DNA from: Bacteroidota bacterium
GTDB lineage: Bacteria > Bacteroidota > Bacteroidia > Cytophagales > Cyclobacteriaceae
Assembly (NCBI GenBank): GCA_022567155.1
Contig: JADFHN010000025.1
Coordinates: 1-47,781 of the forward strand
DNA length: 47,781 nucleotides
Reading direction: 5' to 3'
Positions 18,718 to 27,499 of the stretch are shown here, one piece after another (position 1 is the stretch's first letter; each line of letters opens with the position of its first letter). The position numbers and the translations under genes were made by a program. The notes below the pieces were generated by a model, which searched no databases, was not told the origin of the DNA, and saw only the letters and a list, made by a program, of their open reading frames with translations.

Positions 18718-19443
18718 TCAATAAAGTTTGTCAATTTCCTTGTCTTTAACCTGTATTTTATCCAAAACAAGAAATTGCTCCCAGAATTCGTTTTCAGGTA
18801 ATGCCGCTTTACAAGTGATCGGTTCCTTTTTTACAGGATGAATGAAATGGATTTTTCGTGCGTGCAGGTTAATGGAGCTATCCGGATTGGGTTTATGGAA
18901 TCCATATTTGATATCGCCGCGAACGGGGCATCCGATACCGGCCAACTGCACCCTTATCTGATGTGGCCTGCCTGTAAGCGGCACCACTTCCAGCAGATGA
19001 TGATTGTTGAGACTTCCCAATATCCTGTATGATAGCTCGGCTTTCTGAGCACCATCCTTAGGTGAAGTATAAGCAGTCACTTTATTCTTAGCCGTATCCT
19101 TCACCAGCCAATGGGTAAGTTTGTCCTTTTCTTTAGGTGGTTTGCGCTTTACCACAGCCCAATACGTTTTTTGAACTTTGCGGTCTCTGAACAGTTTATT
19201 CATACGCTCCAGCGCCTTGGATGTCCGCGCCAGTACCACCACACCACTTACCGGTCTGTCAAGCCGGTGAACAACCCCCAAAAATACTTTTCCTGGCTTT
19301 TTGTATTTTTTCCTTATATAATTTTTTCCGAATTCAACAATGGGAGTGTTTCCCGTATTGTCTCCCTGCACAAGCATCCCTGCCGGTTTGTTTAACACAA
19401 GCAAATGATTATCTTCATAAATTATCTGAAACGACATATTCAT
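18718..19443 (-). CDS. RluA-family pseudouridine synthase
   Basis: A 241-residue RNA-modifying enzyme that isomerises uridine in rRNA or tRNA. The catalytic aspartate is D62 in VVHRLDRPVSGVVVLARTSKALERM, the RluA family signature; the IYEDNHLLVLNKPAGMLVQ opening and the GRPHQIRVQLAGIGCPVRGDIKYG segment are also diagnostic. There is no N-terminal S4 domain, so it is a short type such as RluA or RluC-like; target base is unknown. An alternative start two codons downstream (19437) is equally plausible. Confidence 0.9.
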   Translation of the reverse strand: MNMSFQIIYEDNHLLVLNKPAGMLVQGDNTGNTPIVEFGKNYIRKKYKKPGKVFLGVVHRLDRPVSGVVVLARTSKALERMNKLFRDRKVQKTYWAVVKRKPPKEKDKLTHWLVKDTAKNKVTAYTSPKDGAQKAELSYRILGSLNNHHLLEVVPLTGRPHQIRVQLAGIGCPVRGDIKYGFHKPNPDSSINLHARKIHFIHPVKKEPITCKAALPENEFWEQFLVLDKIQVKDKEIDKLY

Positions 19444-19473
19444 TCTGTAAAAATAGCTAATCCGAAAGCTACA

Positions 19474-19920
19474 TTATGTAATTCTTTTTAATTTAACAGG
19501 TCTTTTACAGGTTCTAAACACCTCAGTAAGCTTTTTGCTGTTTATCATCAGGCCCCGTAGCGGCGCCTTCGCCAGGTCCATGCCCCTGTCCAACACGCGG
19601 CTGATAGCCTGAATGATTGCGGAATTTATGCGGCTTCCGCCAGCCGCCCCGATTCCCATATACGGTTCATTATCTTCGGGGAGTATCATGGGCGATATGT
19701 GTGAAGCAGCCCGCTGACCAGGCTTAAACGGCCCAAGGTAACCACCGAGCATAGCAGCATAAAGCAAACCCTGCCCCATCAAAAGCTCAAATCCATGTTC
19801 CGCCTACGCAATAGCAGGTACCATCACCTTATCCAGTGCCATGCTTCCATGCATTTTGAACAGTGTGGTTAACCCGGCTGCAACACCAGGTGCCGATCCT
19901 ACGATCCGGAATTAAGTCTT
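19474..19920 (-). pseudogene. Gamma-glutamyltransferase, deleted and with a stop
   Basis: Read on the minus strand, GSAPGVAAGLTTLFKMHGSMALDKVMVPAIA matches the early part of gamma-glutamyltransferase (the A-P-G-V-x-A-G-L region), then a TAG at 19804-19806, then AEHGFELL and, straight after, the late part GPFKPGQRAASHISPMILPEDNEPYMGIGAAGGSRI...AIIQAISRVLDRGMD. All pieces are in one frame, but the autoprocessing threonine and the whole middle are absent, so about two thirds of the gene is lost. Intact enzymes of about 550 residues are exported and break down glutathione. This copy cannot work. Confidence 0.8.
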
Positions 19921-19929
19921 CACCGGGCA

Positions 19930-21510
19930 CTAAAATTCTGAAGTAAAATGAAAATCTATATCAGGGAAATTCTCCTGCACCATTTGCTGCCAGGCTTTGG
20001 TTTCAGCCATAAACACAAGATTGTGGTCTTTATCTCTGGCAATATGCCGGTATTTGGAGTCAATAAACTGCTTCAGCTTCTTTTTGTCATCACTGTGGAT
20101 CCAGATCGCTTTGAACAGACTAACCGGCTGGAAACGGCACGAAGCTCCATACTCATGTTTCAACCGGTGCTGTATCACTTCAAACTGCAGATGACCCACC
20201 GTACCTACCACTTTTTTAGATCCAAGCTCGTAGGTAAATAACTGTGCAACACCTTCGTCCATCAACTGAGAAAGTCCTTTGTCAAGCTGCTTCGATTTCA
20301 TGGCATCGAGGTTTATTACTTCTTTGAAAATCTCAGGGGAAAAACTGGGGATGCCTTTGAAAATTTCTTTTTCACCTTCGTTCAGGGTATCGCCGATTTT
20401 GAGGTTGCCGGTGTCATATAAGCCCACAATATCACCGGGAAAAGCGACATTAATCATTTCTTTCTCCTGTGCCATAAACGCTGTTGCATTGGAGAACCGT
20501 ATGTTTTTTCCCAACCTTACATGATGATAATTTTTTTTTCTTTCAAATTTTCCGGAACATACCCGCACAAATGCCACGCGATTCCGGTGCCGGGGATCCA
20601 TATTGGCATGTATTTTAAAAACAAAGCCCGAAAATCTGCTTTCCATCGGATTTACAACACGTTGGTTTGTTTCCCGCTCTTTCGGATACGGAGCAACTTC
20701 TATAAAGCAGTCCAGCAGTTCTTTTACTCCAAAATTATTAACCGCGCTGCCGAAAAAGACAGGCGCCAGTTCGCCTGCCAGGTACTCATTTATTTCAAAG
20801 GCAGGATATACCCCCTCAATTAACTCAATATCCTCTCGAAGTTTCAGGGCATTCGTTTCACCAATGTATTGTTCAAGTTCGGGTCGCTGAACATCCGATA
20901 TTTCGATAATTTCTTCAGTCAAACGGGCCTTGCTTGCCTCGAAAAGCAATAGTTTTTTTTCGTACAGATTATACACCCCCTTGAATTGCTTTCCCATATT
21001 TATCGGCCAGCTTAACGGATGAACCTTGATGATAAGCTTGTCTTCAATTTCATCCAGCAGGTCATACGGGTCGCGCCCTTCCCGGTCCAGTTTATTGATA
21101 AAGACCATCACAGGTGTATTGCGCATACGACACACTTCCATGAGTTTTTCGGTTTGCTGCTCCACACCTTTTACACAGTCAATTACCATCACCACACTGT
21201 CAACAGCCGAAAGTGTGCGGTACGTATCCTCCGCAAAATCCTCGTGGCCCGGTGTATCGAGCAAATTGATTTTGATGCCTTTATAATCAAATCCCATCAC
21301 GGAAGTGGCCACCGATATTCCGCGTTGTTTTTCAATTTCCATCCAATCGGAGCGGGCATGTACATTGATTTTATTCGATTTTACAGCCCCTGCTGTTTTT
21401 ATGGCGCCTCCAAAAAGCAGTAGCTTCTCCGTTAATGTGGTTTTTCCGGCATCAGGATGGCTGATAATACCAAATGTCCTCCTTCTTTCTATTTCTTCAG
21501 CTATACTCAT
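19930..21510 (-). CDS. prfC: Peptide chain release factor 3
   Basis: A 526-residue translational GTPase that recycles RF1/RF2 from the ribosome after termination. The G domain shows G1 [10 protein letters not shown], the switch-1 region [10 protein letters not shown]3 [12 protein letters not shown] and G4 NKLD; the domain order G-II-III matches RF3 and its length is the usual one (525-530). A TACCTTTG box lies upstream on the minus strand. The protein-coding neighbourhood downstream is the broken gamma-glutamyltransferase, 9 bp away. Confidence 0.95.
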   Translation of the reverse strand: MSIAEEIERRRTFGIISHPDAGKTTLTEKLLLFGGAIKTAGAVKSNKINVHARSDWMEIEKQRGISVATSVMGFDYKGIKINLLDTPGHEDFAEDTYRTLSAVDSVVMVIDCVKGVEQQTEKLMEVCRMRNTPVMVFINKLDREGRDPYDLLDEIEDKLIIKVHPLSWPINMGKQFKGVYNLYEKKLLLFEASKARLTEEIIEISDVQRPELEQYIGETNALKLREDIELIEGVYPAFEINEYLAGELAPVFFGSAVNNFGVKELLDCFIEVAPYPKERETNQRVVNPMESRFSGFVFKIHANMDPRHRNRVAFVRVCSGKFERKKNYHHVRLGKNIRFSNATAFMAQEKEMINVAFPGDIVGLYDTGNLKIGDTLNEGEKEIFKGIPSFSPEIFKEVINLDAMKSKQLDKGLSQLMDEGVAQLFTYELGSKKVVGTVGHLQFEVIQHRLKHEYGASCRFQPVSLFKAIWIHSDDKKKLKQFIDSKYRHIARDKDHNLVFMAETKAWQQMVQENFPDIDFHFTSEF

Positions 21511-21539
21511 TTATAAAACTCTCTTCTCAAACGAAGCCG

Positions 21540-21547
21540 CAAAGGTA
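21540..21547 (-). promoter_or_regulatory. Promoter -7 box for prfC
   Basis: Read on the minus strand, TACCTTTG fits TAnnTTTG exactly. It is 29 bp ahead of the prfC start codon at 21510. Confidence 0.55.
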
Positions 21548-21623
21548 GCATTATTGACGCATTTCTAATACCTGCGCACAAAACCTTATGACATTATGTC
21601 ATAAATTCCAGAGAAATAGCATA

Positions 21624-21641
21624 TTGGCATACGCATTGCAT
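21624..21641 (+). promoter_or_regulatory. Sigma-54-like -24/-12 element ahead of dnaK
   Basis: TTGGCA (21624-21629), six bases, then TTGCAT (21636-21641). GG at 21626-21627 and GC at 21638-21639 are ten bases apart, the exact sigma-54 geometry, and the T-rich end after GC also fits the YTGGCAC-N5-TTGCW consensus apart from one base. Predicted start is about 21650, 48 bases ahead of the dnaK ATG (21699). No TAnnTTTG box was found in this interval, and the same type of element precedes grpE. Confidence 0.45.
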
Positions 21642-21698
21642 AAAAACTAATGACGGAAAAAAATAAATATAAATATAACATATTAACCAGAGGACATT

Positions 21699-23627
21699 AT
21701 GGGCAAAATAATTGGAATTGACCTGGGAACTACCAACTCGTGCGTTGCTGTAATGGAAGGAAACGAGCCGGTTGTTATTCCTAACAGCGAAGGGCGACGT
21801 ACTACTCCTTCGATTGTAGCTTTTCTCGATGACGGAAAAGGAGAAAGAAAAGTTGGAGATCCTGCAAAAAGGCAAGCCATTACAAATCCTAAGAATACCG
21901 TAACTTCTGTAAAAAGATTTATGGGTAAAAAATACTCAGAAGTTCCCGCTGAAAGAAAAACCATCACATATGATATTGAAAAAGGAAACAACGATACGGT
22001 AAGAATAAAGATAGGAGATCGCAAATATACCCCTCAGGAAATTTCCGCCATGATTCTTCAAAAGATGAAATCTACTGCAGAAGATTACCTGGGTACCGAA
22101 ATCACCGAAGCGGTTATCACTGTGCCGGCATATTTCAACGACTCCGAAAGACAGGCTACCAAAGAAGCTGGCCAGATTGCAGGATTTGATGTAAAACGCA
22201 TCATCAATGAGCCTACTGCCGCGTCACTCGCATACGGGCTTGATAAAAAAAACCGCGACATCACAATTGCCGTGTATGACCTGGGAGGAGGAACGTTCGA
22301 TATCTCCATCCTCGAACTCGGCGATGGCGTATTTGAAGTAAAATCAACCAACGGTGATGTGCACCTTGGTGGTGATGATTTTGACCAGGTGATCATCGAA
22401 TGGCTGGCAGACGAATTTCAGAAAAACGAAGGATTGGATCTGCGTAAAGATCCGATGGCATTACAGCGTTTGAAAGAAGCTTCAGAAAAAGCTAAAATCG
22501 AGCTTTCAAGTTCTACGGAAACAGAAATTAACCTGCCTTACATTATGCCAGTTGATGGCGTTCCCAAGCACCTTGTGAAAAAGCTTTCCAGGTCTAAGTT
22601 CGAGCAGCTTTCCGACGACTTGATCAAGCGTTCGATGGCTCCGGTAAGGAAGGCACTGAAAGATGCCGGACTCACTGCATCAGATATTGATGAAGTGTTA
22701 TTGGTAGGTGGCTCTACACGTATGCCTGTGATCCAGGAGGAAGTGGAGAAATTTTTTGGCAGAACACCATCAAAAGGTGTAAACGCCGATGAAGTGGTTG
22801 CCGTTGGCGCTGCCATACAGGGAGGCGTGCTTACCGGCGAAGTGAAAGATGTGTTGCTGCTCGATGTTATACCGTTGTCACTTGGTATTGAAACCCTGGG
22901 AGGCGTATTTACTAAACTGATTGACGCCAACACCACCATACCGACCAAGAAATCCGAAATATTTTCAACCGCTTCCGACAACCAGCCTTCGGTAGAGATA
23001 CATGTGCTGCAGGGTGAAAGGCAAATGGCCAAAGATAACCGGACCATTGGCAGATTCCATCTCGACGGCGTACCGCCCGCGTCACGCGGCGTACCTCAGA
23101 TCGAGGTTGCATTCGATATCGACGCCAATGGTATTCTGAATGTGTCTGCACAAGACAAAGGCACAGGAAAAGAGCAGAAAATCAGGATCGAAGCGTCTTC
23201 AGGTCTTACGGATGAGGAAATTGAAAAAATGAAAAAAGAAGCCGAAGCCAATGCAGAGGCAGATAAAGCGGAACGCGAAAAGATTGATAAGATCAACTCG
23301 GCTGATTCGCTAATTTTCCAGACTGAAAAGCAGATAAAAGAATACGGCGATAAGCTTTCTGAAGGTAACAAAACGGCCGTAAATGTAGCACTGGAAGAGC
23401 TGAAAAAAGCGCATCAGGAACAGGACCTTGCAGGTATTGACACTGCTATGAACAACCTGAACCAGGCATGGCAGGCTGCCTCGCAGGAAATGTACAAGGC
23501 AACCCAGGGCGACCAGGCTGCAGGCACTGATGGCGATGCCCAGGCCGATGCAGGTGCATCTGCTTCAGACTCTGATTCTAATGTTTCGGATGTGGAATTT
23601 GAAGAAGTGAAAGATGATAAAAAGTAA
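21699..23627 (+). CDS. dnaK: Chaperone protein DnaK (Hsp70)
   Basis: A 642-residue Hsp70, the usual length. The ATPase domain (about 1-385) begins [18 protein letters not shown], with [17 protein letters not shown] and [12 protein letters not shown] as further signatures; the linker [19 protein letters not shown] leads to the substrate domain and the helical lid. The C-terminus is rich in alanine, aspartate and serine and ends in [10 protein letters not shown], the co-chaperone-binding tail. It works with GrpE and DnaJ, whose genes are 10 kb upstream as a separate unit. A clear terminator follows. Confidence 0.98.
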   Translation: MGKIIGIDLGTTNSCVAVMEGNEPVVIPNSEGRRTTPSIVAFLDDGKGERKVGDPAKRQAITNPKNTVTSVKRFMGKKYSEVPAERKTITYDIEKGNNDTVRIKIGDRKYTPQEISAMILQKMKSTAEDYLGTEITEAVITVPAYFNDSERQATKEAGQIAGFDVKRIINEPTAASLAYGLDKKNRDITIAVYDLGGGTFDISILELGDGVFEVKSTNGDVHLGGDDFDQVIIEWLADEFQKNEGLDLRKDPMALQRLKEASEKAKIELSSSTETEINLPYIMPVDGVPKHLVKKLSRSKFEQLSDDLIKRSMAPVRKALKDAGLTASDIDEVLLVGGSTRMPVIQEEVEKFFGRTPSKGVNADEVVAVGAAIQGGVLTGEVKDVLLLDVIPLSLGIETLGGVFTKLIDANTTIPTKKSEIFSTASDNQPSVEIHVLQGERQMAKDNRTIGRFHLDGVPPASRGVPQIEVAFDIDANGILNVSAQDKGTGKEQKIRIEASSGLTDEEIEKMKKEAEANAEADKAEREKIDKINSADSLIFQTEKQIKEYGDKLSEGNKTAVNVALEELKKAHQEQDLAGIDTAMNNLNQAWQAASQEMYKATQGDQAAGTDGDAQADAGASASDSDSNVSDVEFEEVKDDKK

Positions 23628-23685
23628 AAATCAATCAATTTCTTATATATAGGTCTTCACAGACTGCACAAGTAATTCAGTATGA

Positions 23686-23714
23686 AAGAGCTGCCGGCTG
23701 GCAGTTCTTTTTTT
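23686..23714 (+). terminator. Rho-independent terminator of dnaK
   Basis: Ten-base stem AAGAGCTGCC (23686-23695) with GGCAGTTCTT (23700-23709), one G-U pair, a 4-base loop GGCT, and a run of seven T from 23708. It lies about 60 bases after the dnaK stop. Confidence 0.85.
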
Positions 23715-23810
23715 ATGCCTGCCTTCCGTGGTAGGAACAGAAAAACCGGTTTTTCCTCAGTCCTTATACATATACATACTCAAATCTGGCGCAAGTCTTC
23801 CATCCTTTCC

Positions 23811-23828
23811 CCCCGATAGCTATCGGGG
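23811..23828. repeat. CCCCGATA palindrome
   Basis: Perfect hairpin CCCCGATA (23811-23818), GC, TATCGGGG (23821-23828). The next bases CTATCGGG repeat the right arm. I recall words of this type (CCGATAGCTATCGG) as frequent intergenic repeats in Bacteroidota genomes. Confidence 0.6.
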
Positions 23829-23991
23829 CTATCGGGATGGAGCGTTAGCGAGACGTGCGACACATTTGCATTAACCGTATGCCAGTAGCTTTGAGGAGGT
23901 AAAAATTAATGAGTAGTTATCAGTATTTTCCCACTTCAAGGTTACTCGAAAGAGAACCTTGAAGAGATACATATCCGAATCACCATAGTTG

Positions 23992-24043
23992 ACGCAAGGT
24001 CCCTTCCTGTCCGGCGAGGCAGGCTCTGCAAGTGTCCTTGCGT
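23992..24043. repeat. Nested inverted repeat: GC-rich unit inside an older hairpin
   Basis: Outer arms ACGCAAGG (23992-23999) and CCTTGCGT (24036-24043) are perfect. Inside is a GC-rich unit CCTG...GAGGCAGG (24006-24023). The nesting suggests that the unit went into the loop of an existing hairpin. Confidence 0.55.
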
Positions 24044-24266
24044 TGGGATAAGGCTGACAAACGGAAAATGAGCACCTTAAGCTATGTTAAAAGTGAACAA
24101 TAACCAGCTTTTCTAGGGCGTTAGCGCCCGCCTGAGCGGCAATGCCGGTATGGAATAATCTCATACTTCATGGCCCTTTTTTATGCCTCAAAGTCCACCT
24201 GTCACAGTCGGGCAGAAAAAGTCTCATTTTCAATAGAGTCCCACATTCTTAAAGATAAAGAAAGCA

Positions 24267-24301
24267 CGGAAGCCCGCCTGCCGTAGTGCAGGTAACTTCC
24301 G
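24267..24301. repeat. Nested inverted repeat, second example
   Basis: Outer arms CGGAAG (24267-24272) and CTTCCG (24296-24301); inner arms CCTGC (24277-24281) and GCAGG (24288-24292). Same architecture as the element at 23992-24043. Confidence 0.5.
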
Positions 24302-24410
24302 CGCTAGATTTATTTTGGTGCATGCATTATTCATAAGATTCTTCCCGCCTTCATTTCATTATGTCAGGCAGGCAGTCATATCGCTCCCTCTGATATCTCA
24401 TGCTAATTAT

Positions 24411-24470
24411 ATCTATAAATATCTATAATTATCCATATATATCCATATATATCCATATATATTTATATAA
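24411..24470. repeat. AT-rich 10-bp tandem repeat
   Basis: Six 10-base units in a row, three of them identical (ATCCATATAT at 24431-24460) and three diverged (ATCTATAAAT, ATCTATAATT, ATTTATATAA). The helical-turn period may give a bent or easily melted segment. Confidence 0.7.
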
Positions 24471-24541
24471 ACGTCATTTTCTGTTCATTTTACCTGTTAT
24501 GAAGTCATTTTACTGGTTGCAGAGCTACCCAGATCTGGCGT

Positions 24542-24589
24542 GAAATTTCTCAACCTCCGTAGCATGTAAAACATGCAAAGGAGGATTTC
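24542..24589. repeat. Compound hairpin
   Basis: Three nested pairs of arms: GAAAT (24542-24546) with ATTTC (24585-24589), CCTCC (24554-24558) with GGAGG (24580-24584), and GCATGT (24562-24567) with ACATGC (24571-24576). It lies just beyond the end of the PIN remnant and could act as its old terminator. Confidence 0.55.
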
Positions 24590-24618
24590 AACCACTGTAG
24601 CATGTGTACCACCTGGCA

Positions 24619-24828
24619 TTATTTCATTGTCAAGTAATCATTTGCTGTCATTACCGGAATTTTCGATAGCTTAAAATCCCGTAAATTCCGGGTAATAATT
24701 ATTTCAAATTTATTCTCAATGGCCGTATAATATTGTATTGTGTCTTCAAAATCATTAAAATCAGAATTTAATGATAAATCAATAATCTTATCATCCATTG
24801 GCAGCACTTTTACAGGAAGTTCAAATTT
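24619..24828 (-). pseudogene. C-terminal remnant of a PIN-domain toxin (VapC-like)
   Basis: The minus strand encodes KFELPVKVLPMDDKIIDLSL, then DFNDFEDTIQYYTAIENKFEI and ITRNLRDFKLSKIPVMTA, the C-terminal half of a PIN ribonuclease of the toxin-antitoxin type. The conserved D in FEDTIQ and the TRN..DF motif of the acidic pocket are there, but the N-terminal half with the first catalytic aspartate is missing: a TAA stands directly upstream, and no antitoxin gene is seen. It is a fragment and should be inactive. Confidence 0.65.
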
Positions 24829-24906
24829 TTATTTTTCTGAATAATGAAGTCATCATAATGAATTATAAAGTAAACTTGAAGCCCCGAAAATTGACACTTA
24901 ATTGCA

Positions 24907-26073
24907 GTGAAACAACTAGTAGATAAATTAAAGGAAATCAAATTCAACAGAAACGAATTTTCAGGGGCGTTTGGGGATATTGGCACTGATTTTCCGCTAA
25001 TCATTGCAATGATATTAGCTGTGGGGCTACACAGCGGCAGTGTATTGATCATGTTTGGATTAATGCAAATTTTCACTGCACTCATTTACCGTATCCCAAT
25101 GCCTGTTCAACCACTCAAGGCAATGGCAGCAATAGTAATTACACAAAAAGTAAGTGGTGATGTACTTTATGGAGGCGGTTTGGCGATTGGTATTACAATG
25201 TTTTTTCTAACCGTCACACGATTAATTGACTGGATAGCGAAAGTAGTACCAAAATGTGTCGTGAGAGGAATACAATTTGGATTGGGTATTAAGTTATCGT
25301 TGCTGGCGTTAAAAGATTATGTGCCTTCCGATGGTATTGTTGGCTACTGGGTGGCTGCCATTTCTTTTCTTTTAATAATCTTTCTTATTGGCAACAAAAA
25401 ATTTCCACCTGCATTGTTTGTCATTGTTTTGGGTGTAATCTATGCCTTTATATTCAACATCGATGGTGAGGATTTAATCAAAAATGTTGGTTTTAACTTA
25501 CCTCAATTCAATATTCCTGCCTGGTCTGATATTTTGGCCGGCTTTGTTTTATTGACTTTACCTCAAATTCCTCTTTCGCTTGGTAATTCTATACTTGCTA
25601 CCAAACAGATTTCTGCAGACCTGTTCCCTGAGAGGAAACCGCTTACTATTCGTAAAATAAGTTATACGTATTCTATAATGAACCTCATCAATCCTTTTTT
25701 AAGTGGGATACCCACTTGTCACGGGTCTGGTGGAATGGTCGGACACTACACTTTTGGTGGAAGGACTGGCGGGTCGGTTATTATTTACGGGATGCTTTAT
25801 CTGATAATGGGTGTGATATTCAGCGGTGGTTTTGAAAATATGGTGCACCTTTTTCCTCTGCCTGTATTGGGTGTCATACTTCTTTTTGAAGGAATAGCAT
25901 TAATGGTACTTATCAGAGATATCGTTCGCTCAAAAACAGAGCTTACCATTGCTATATTGGTATCTTTAGCAGCAGGTGGGCTGCCCTACGGGTTTGTAAT
26001 CGGGCTTGTGGTTGGAACGCTATTGTATTACTTGTCAAAGAGTGGATTGACAGGTTTTAAAGATGAAGAATGA
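24907..26073 (+). CDS. MOT1-type molybdate/sulfate permease
   Basis: A 388-residue membrane protein with about ten helices, starting with GTG. The segment EFSGAFGDIGTDFPLIIAM and the MPVQPLKAMAAIVI motif are the two conserved signatures of the MOT1 family of putative molybdate transporters (a SulP relative without STAS domain). GNSILATKQISADLFPER and CHGSGGMVGHYTFGGRTGG are further conserved segments. It may import molybdate or sulfate; no molybdenum cofactor genes are near to decide. Start codon choice rests on EFSGAFGDIG lying near the N-terminus as in relatives. Confidence 0.85.
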   Translation: MKQLVDKLKEIKFNRNEFSGAFGDIGTDFPLIIAMILAVGLHSGSVLIMFGLMQIFTALIYRIPMPVQPLKAMAAIVITQKVSGDVLYGGGLAIGITMFFLTVTRLIDWIAKVVPKCVVRGIQFGLGIKLSLLALKDYVPSDGIVGYWVAAISFLLIIFLIGNKKFPPALFVIVLGVIYAFIFNIDGEDLIKNVGFNLPQFNIPAWSDILAGFVLLTLPQIPLSLGNSILATKQISADLFPERKPLTIRKISYTYSIMNLINPFLSGIPTCHGSGGMVGHYTFGGRTGGSVIIYGMLYLIMGVIFSGGFENMVHLFPLPVLGVILLFEGIALMVLIRDIVRSKTELTIAILVSLAAGGLPYGFVIGLVVGTLLYYLSKSGLTGFKDEE

Positions 26074-26146
26074 AGCATATTGATTGTGGGCAAAATCATT
26101 CCATTGCTGCTATATTTTACACACAACGGCTTGGCTATGGCGCGTT

Positions 26147-26205
26147 CCTGCCTGCCGATTTACTCTATCTGTCACCTTTAGGGAGGCTGCCGAAGGCATG
26201 GCAGG
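26147..26205. repeat. GC-rich mini-palindrome after the permease gene
   Basis: CCTGCCTGCC (26147-26156) and GGCAGG (26200-26205) bracket a 43-base loop. Same family of arms as at 69-151 and 31251-31288. An open frame on the plus strand here (26084-26299) is not believed. Confidence 0.5.
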
Positions 26206-26266
26206 CTGGTTGCAGTTTTTTCCAGTCGTTTTATTGTGGATATTAAACTCCTATCCGGAAGCTGAT

Positions 26267-26923
26267 TTATTCACGCGGCAAAACATAAAAGAACACTGAT
26301 ATAAAATGACAAAAGCTACCAATTAAAACAAATACATGGAAGATTGCGTGATTGAACCTTATTTTTTTAATGCTGTATAAAATTGCTCCTATTGTGTAAG
26401 CTATTCCTCCTGCCAAAAGCCAGAGCAAGCCTTCAAAAGGCAAATTATTAGCTAATGGTTTTATTGCGAAAAAGGCAATCCAACCCATTAATACATACAT
26501 TATAGACGAAATTAAACTATATCTTCCTGTAAAGAAAAGTTTCAAAATTATTCCAGTTAAAGCCAGTCCCCAGGCAGTACCGAATATCACCCAACCTAGT
26601 GTACCATGTAGCGTTACAAGTGCAAAAGGAGTGTAAGTGCCTGCAATGAGAACATAAATAGAAATGTGATCAATAATTCTCAATCTACTCCTCACAGCTG
26701 GCTTTTTAGCGCTGTGGTAAACAGTAGAAGCAGCATATAATATAACCAAGCCTGCCCCGAAAACGCTAAAACTAACAATATGCCAAACGTCTCCGTGCCG
26801 GGTTGCATGGGTAACCAGAAGTACAAAATAAACAATTCCTAAAATGAAACCTATAGCATGAGAAATGACATTTACTTTTTCTTCTGCTGGAGAGTAGTAT
26901 TTTATCCCTTCTATATCTTTCAT
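26267..26923 (-). CDS. Hemolysin III family protein (PAQR/TrhA-like)
   Basis: A 218-residue integral membrane protein with seven predicted helices. The early motif EKVNVISHAIGFILGIVYFVLL and the segment YAASTVYHSAK, with conserved S and H, then DHISIYVLIAGTYTPFALV and the C-terminal HAIFHVFVLIGSFCHFISVFFYV, match the hemolysin III/TrhA family. The histidines are the proposed metal site of PAQR-type hydrolases. Function in bacteria is linked to membrane lipid homeostasis, not firmly to haemolysis. Convergent with the permease gene. Confidence 0.9.
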   Translation of the reverse strand: MKDIEGIKYYSPAEEKVNVISHAIGFILGIVYFVLLVTHATRHGDVWHIVSFSVFGAGLVILYAASTVYHSAKKPAVRSRLRIIDHISIYVLIAGTYTPFALVTLHGTLGWVIFGTAWGLALTGIILKLFFTGRYSLISSIMYVLMGWIAFFAIKPLANNLPFEGLLWLLAGGIAYTIGAILYSIKKIRFNHAIFHVFVLIGSFCHFISVFFYVLPRE

Positions 26924-27153
26924 ATAATCAATGTATTTTGTTTAAATCTTTCAATGACTACTAATGGCAGAATATAAGGAATTCCCTGGATTCGGTAAGT
27001 TTGGTAAAATTCAAAACAACAAATCTTCGGAAAAACCTAATCGGTTGTCATATGCCAGAATAGCGCTATATAATTTCGAAAAATTTCAGTGAATTTTTTG
27101 ATTACTTGATAGTCGGTTTATTTAATACTGAAAGAATATAATAATTCCTTTGC

Positions 27154-27447
27154 CAGGCCCAATTCAGGTACCTCGAGACTCAATTTGGACACCGCGAGAC
27201 TCAATTTGGACACCGCGAGACTCAATTTGGACACCAAGAGACTCAATTTGGACACCAAGAGACTCAATTTGGACACCGAGAGACTCAATTTGGACACCGA
27301 GAGACTCAATTTGGACACCGAGAGACTCAATTTCGGTAGAGCGAGGCTCAATTTCGGTACCGGGAGATTCAATTCCGACACCGCGAGACTCAATTTAGAC
27401 GCCGCCAGAATCAATTTGGGCACAGAGAGACTCAATTCAACGACATC
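27154..27447. repeat. 21-bp tandem repeat array, about 14 copies
   Basis: Thirteen units of 21 bases start at 27175 (unit 1) and end at 27447, with a degenerate unit before them (27154-27174). Units 1 to 7 (27175-27321) share GAGACTCAATTTGGACACC and differ only in the last two bases (GC, GC, AA, AA, GA, GA, GA), while units 8 to 13 are increasingly diverged. As 21 is a multiple of three, several frames stay open: the minus strand reads heptads LSLSVSK and the plus strand DSIWTPR or LNLDTER. It sits between the hemolysin III gene and a GNAT-like gene. Confidence 0.9.
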
Positions 27448-27499
27448 AAGCTGTAATTATAACATATTCAGTAATCGGGACATTATGGACAGACTCTAC

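Larger units (their letters stand above)
23715..24618. other. About 0.9 kb without genes, rich in hairpins and repeats
   Basis: No convincing open reading frame. Contents by eye: CCCCGATA/TATCGGGG hairpin at 23811-23828 with a further CTATCGGG copy after it; CTTCAAGGTT/AACCTTGAAG (23934-23943 and 23955-23964); nested GC-rich elements at 23992-24043 and 24267-24301; a GGGCG/CGCCC hairpin near 24117; AT-rich tandem units at 24411-24470; a long compound hairpin at 24542-24589. It seems to be a place where small mobile or repetitive elements collect. Confidence 0.6.

Noticed and set aside
22085-23371. Long minus-strand frames opposite dnaK
   Set aside because: They are mirror frames of a strongly conserved gene and carry no domain of their own.
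26084-26299. Plus-strand open frame of 71 codons after the permease gene
   Set aside because: It is made largely of the GC-rich repeat at 26147-26205, has no recognisable pattern and overlaps the end of the hemolysin III gene.
27154-27447. Array considered as CRISPR
   Set aside because: Units follow one another without unique spacers, and no cas gene is near.
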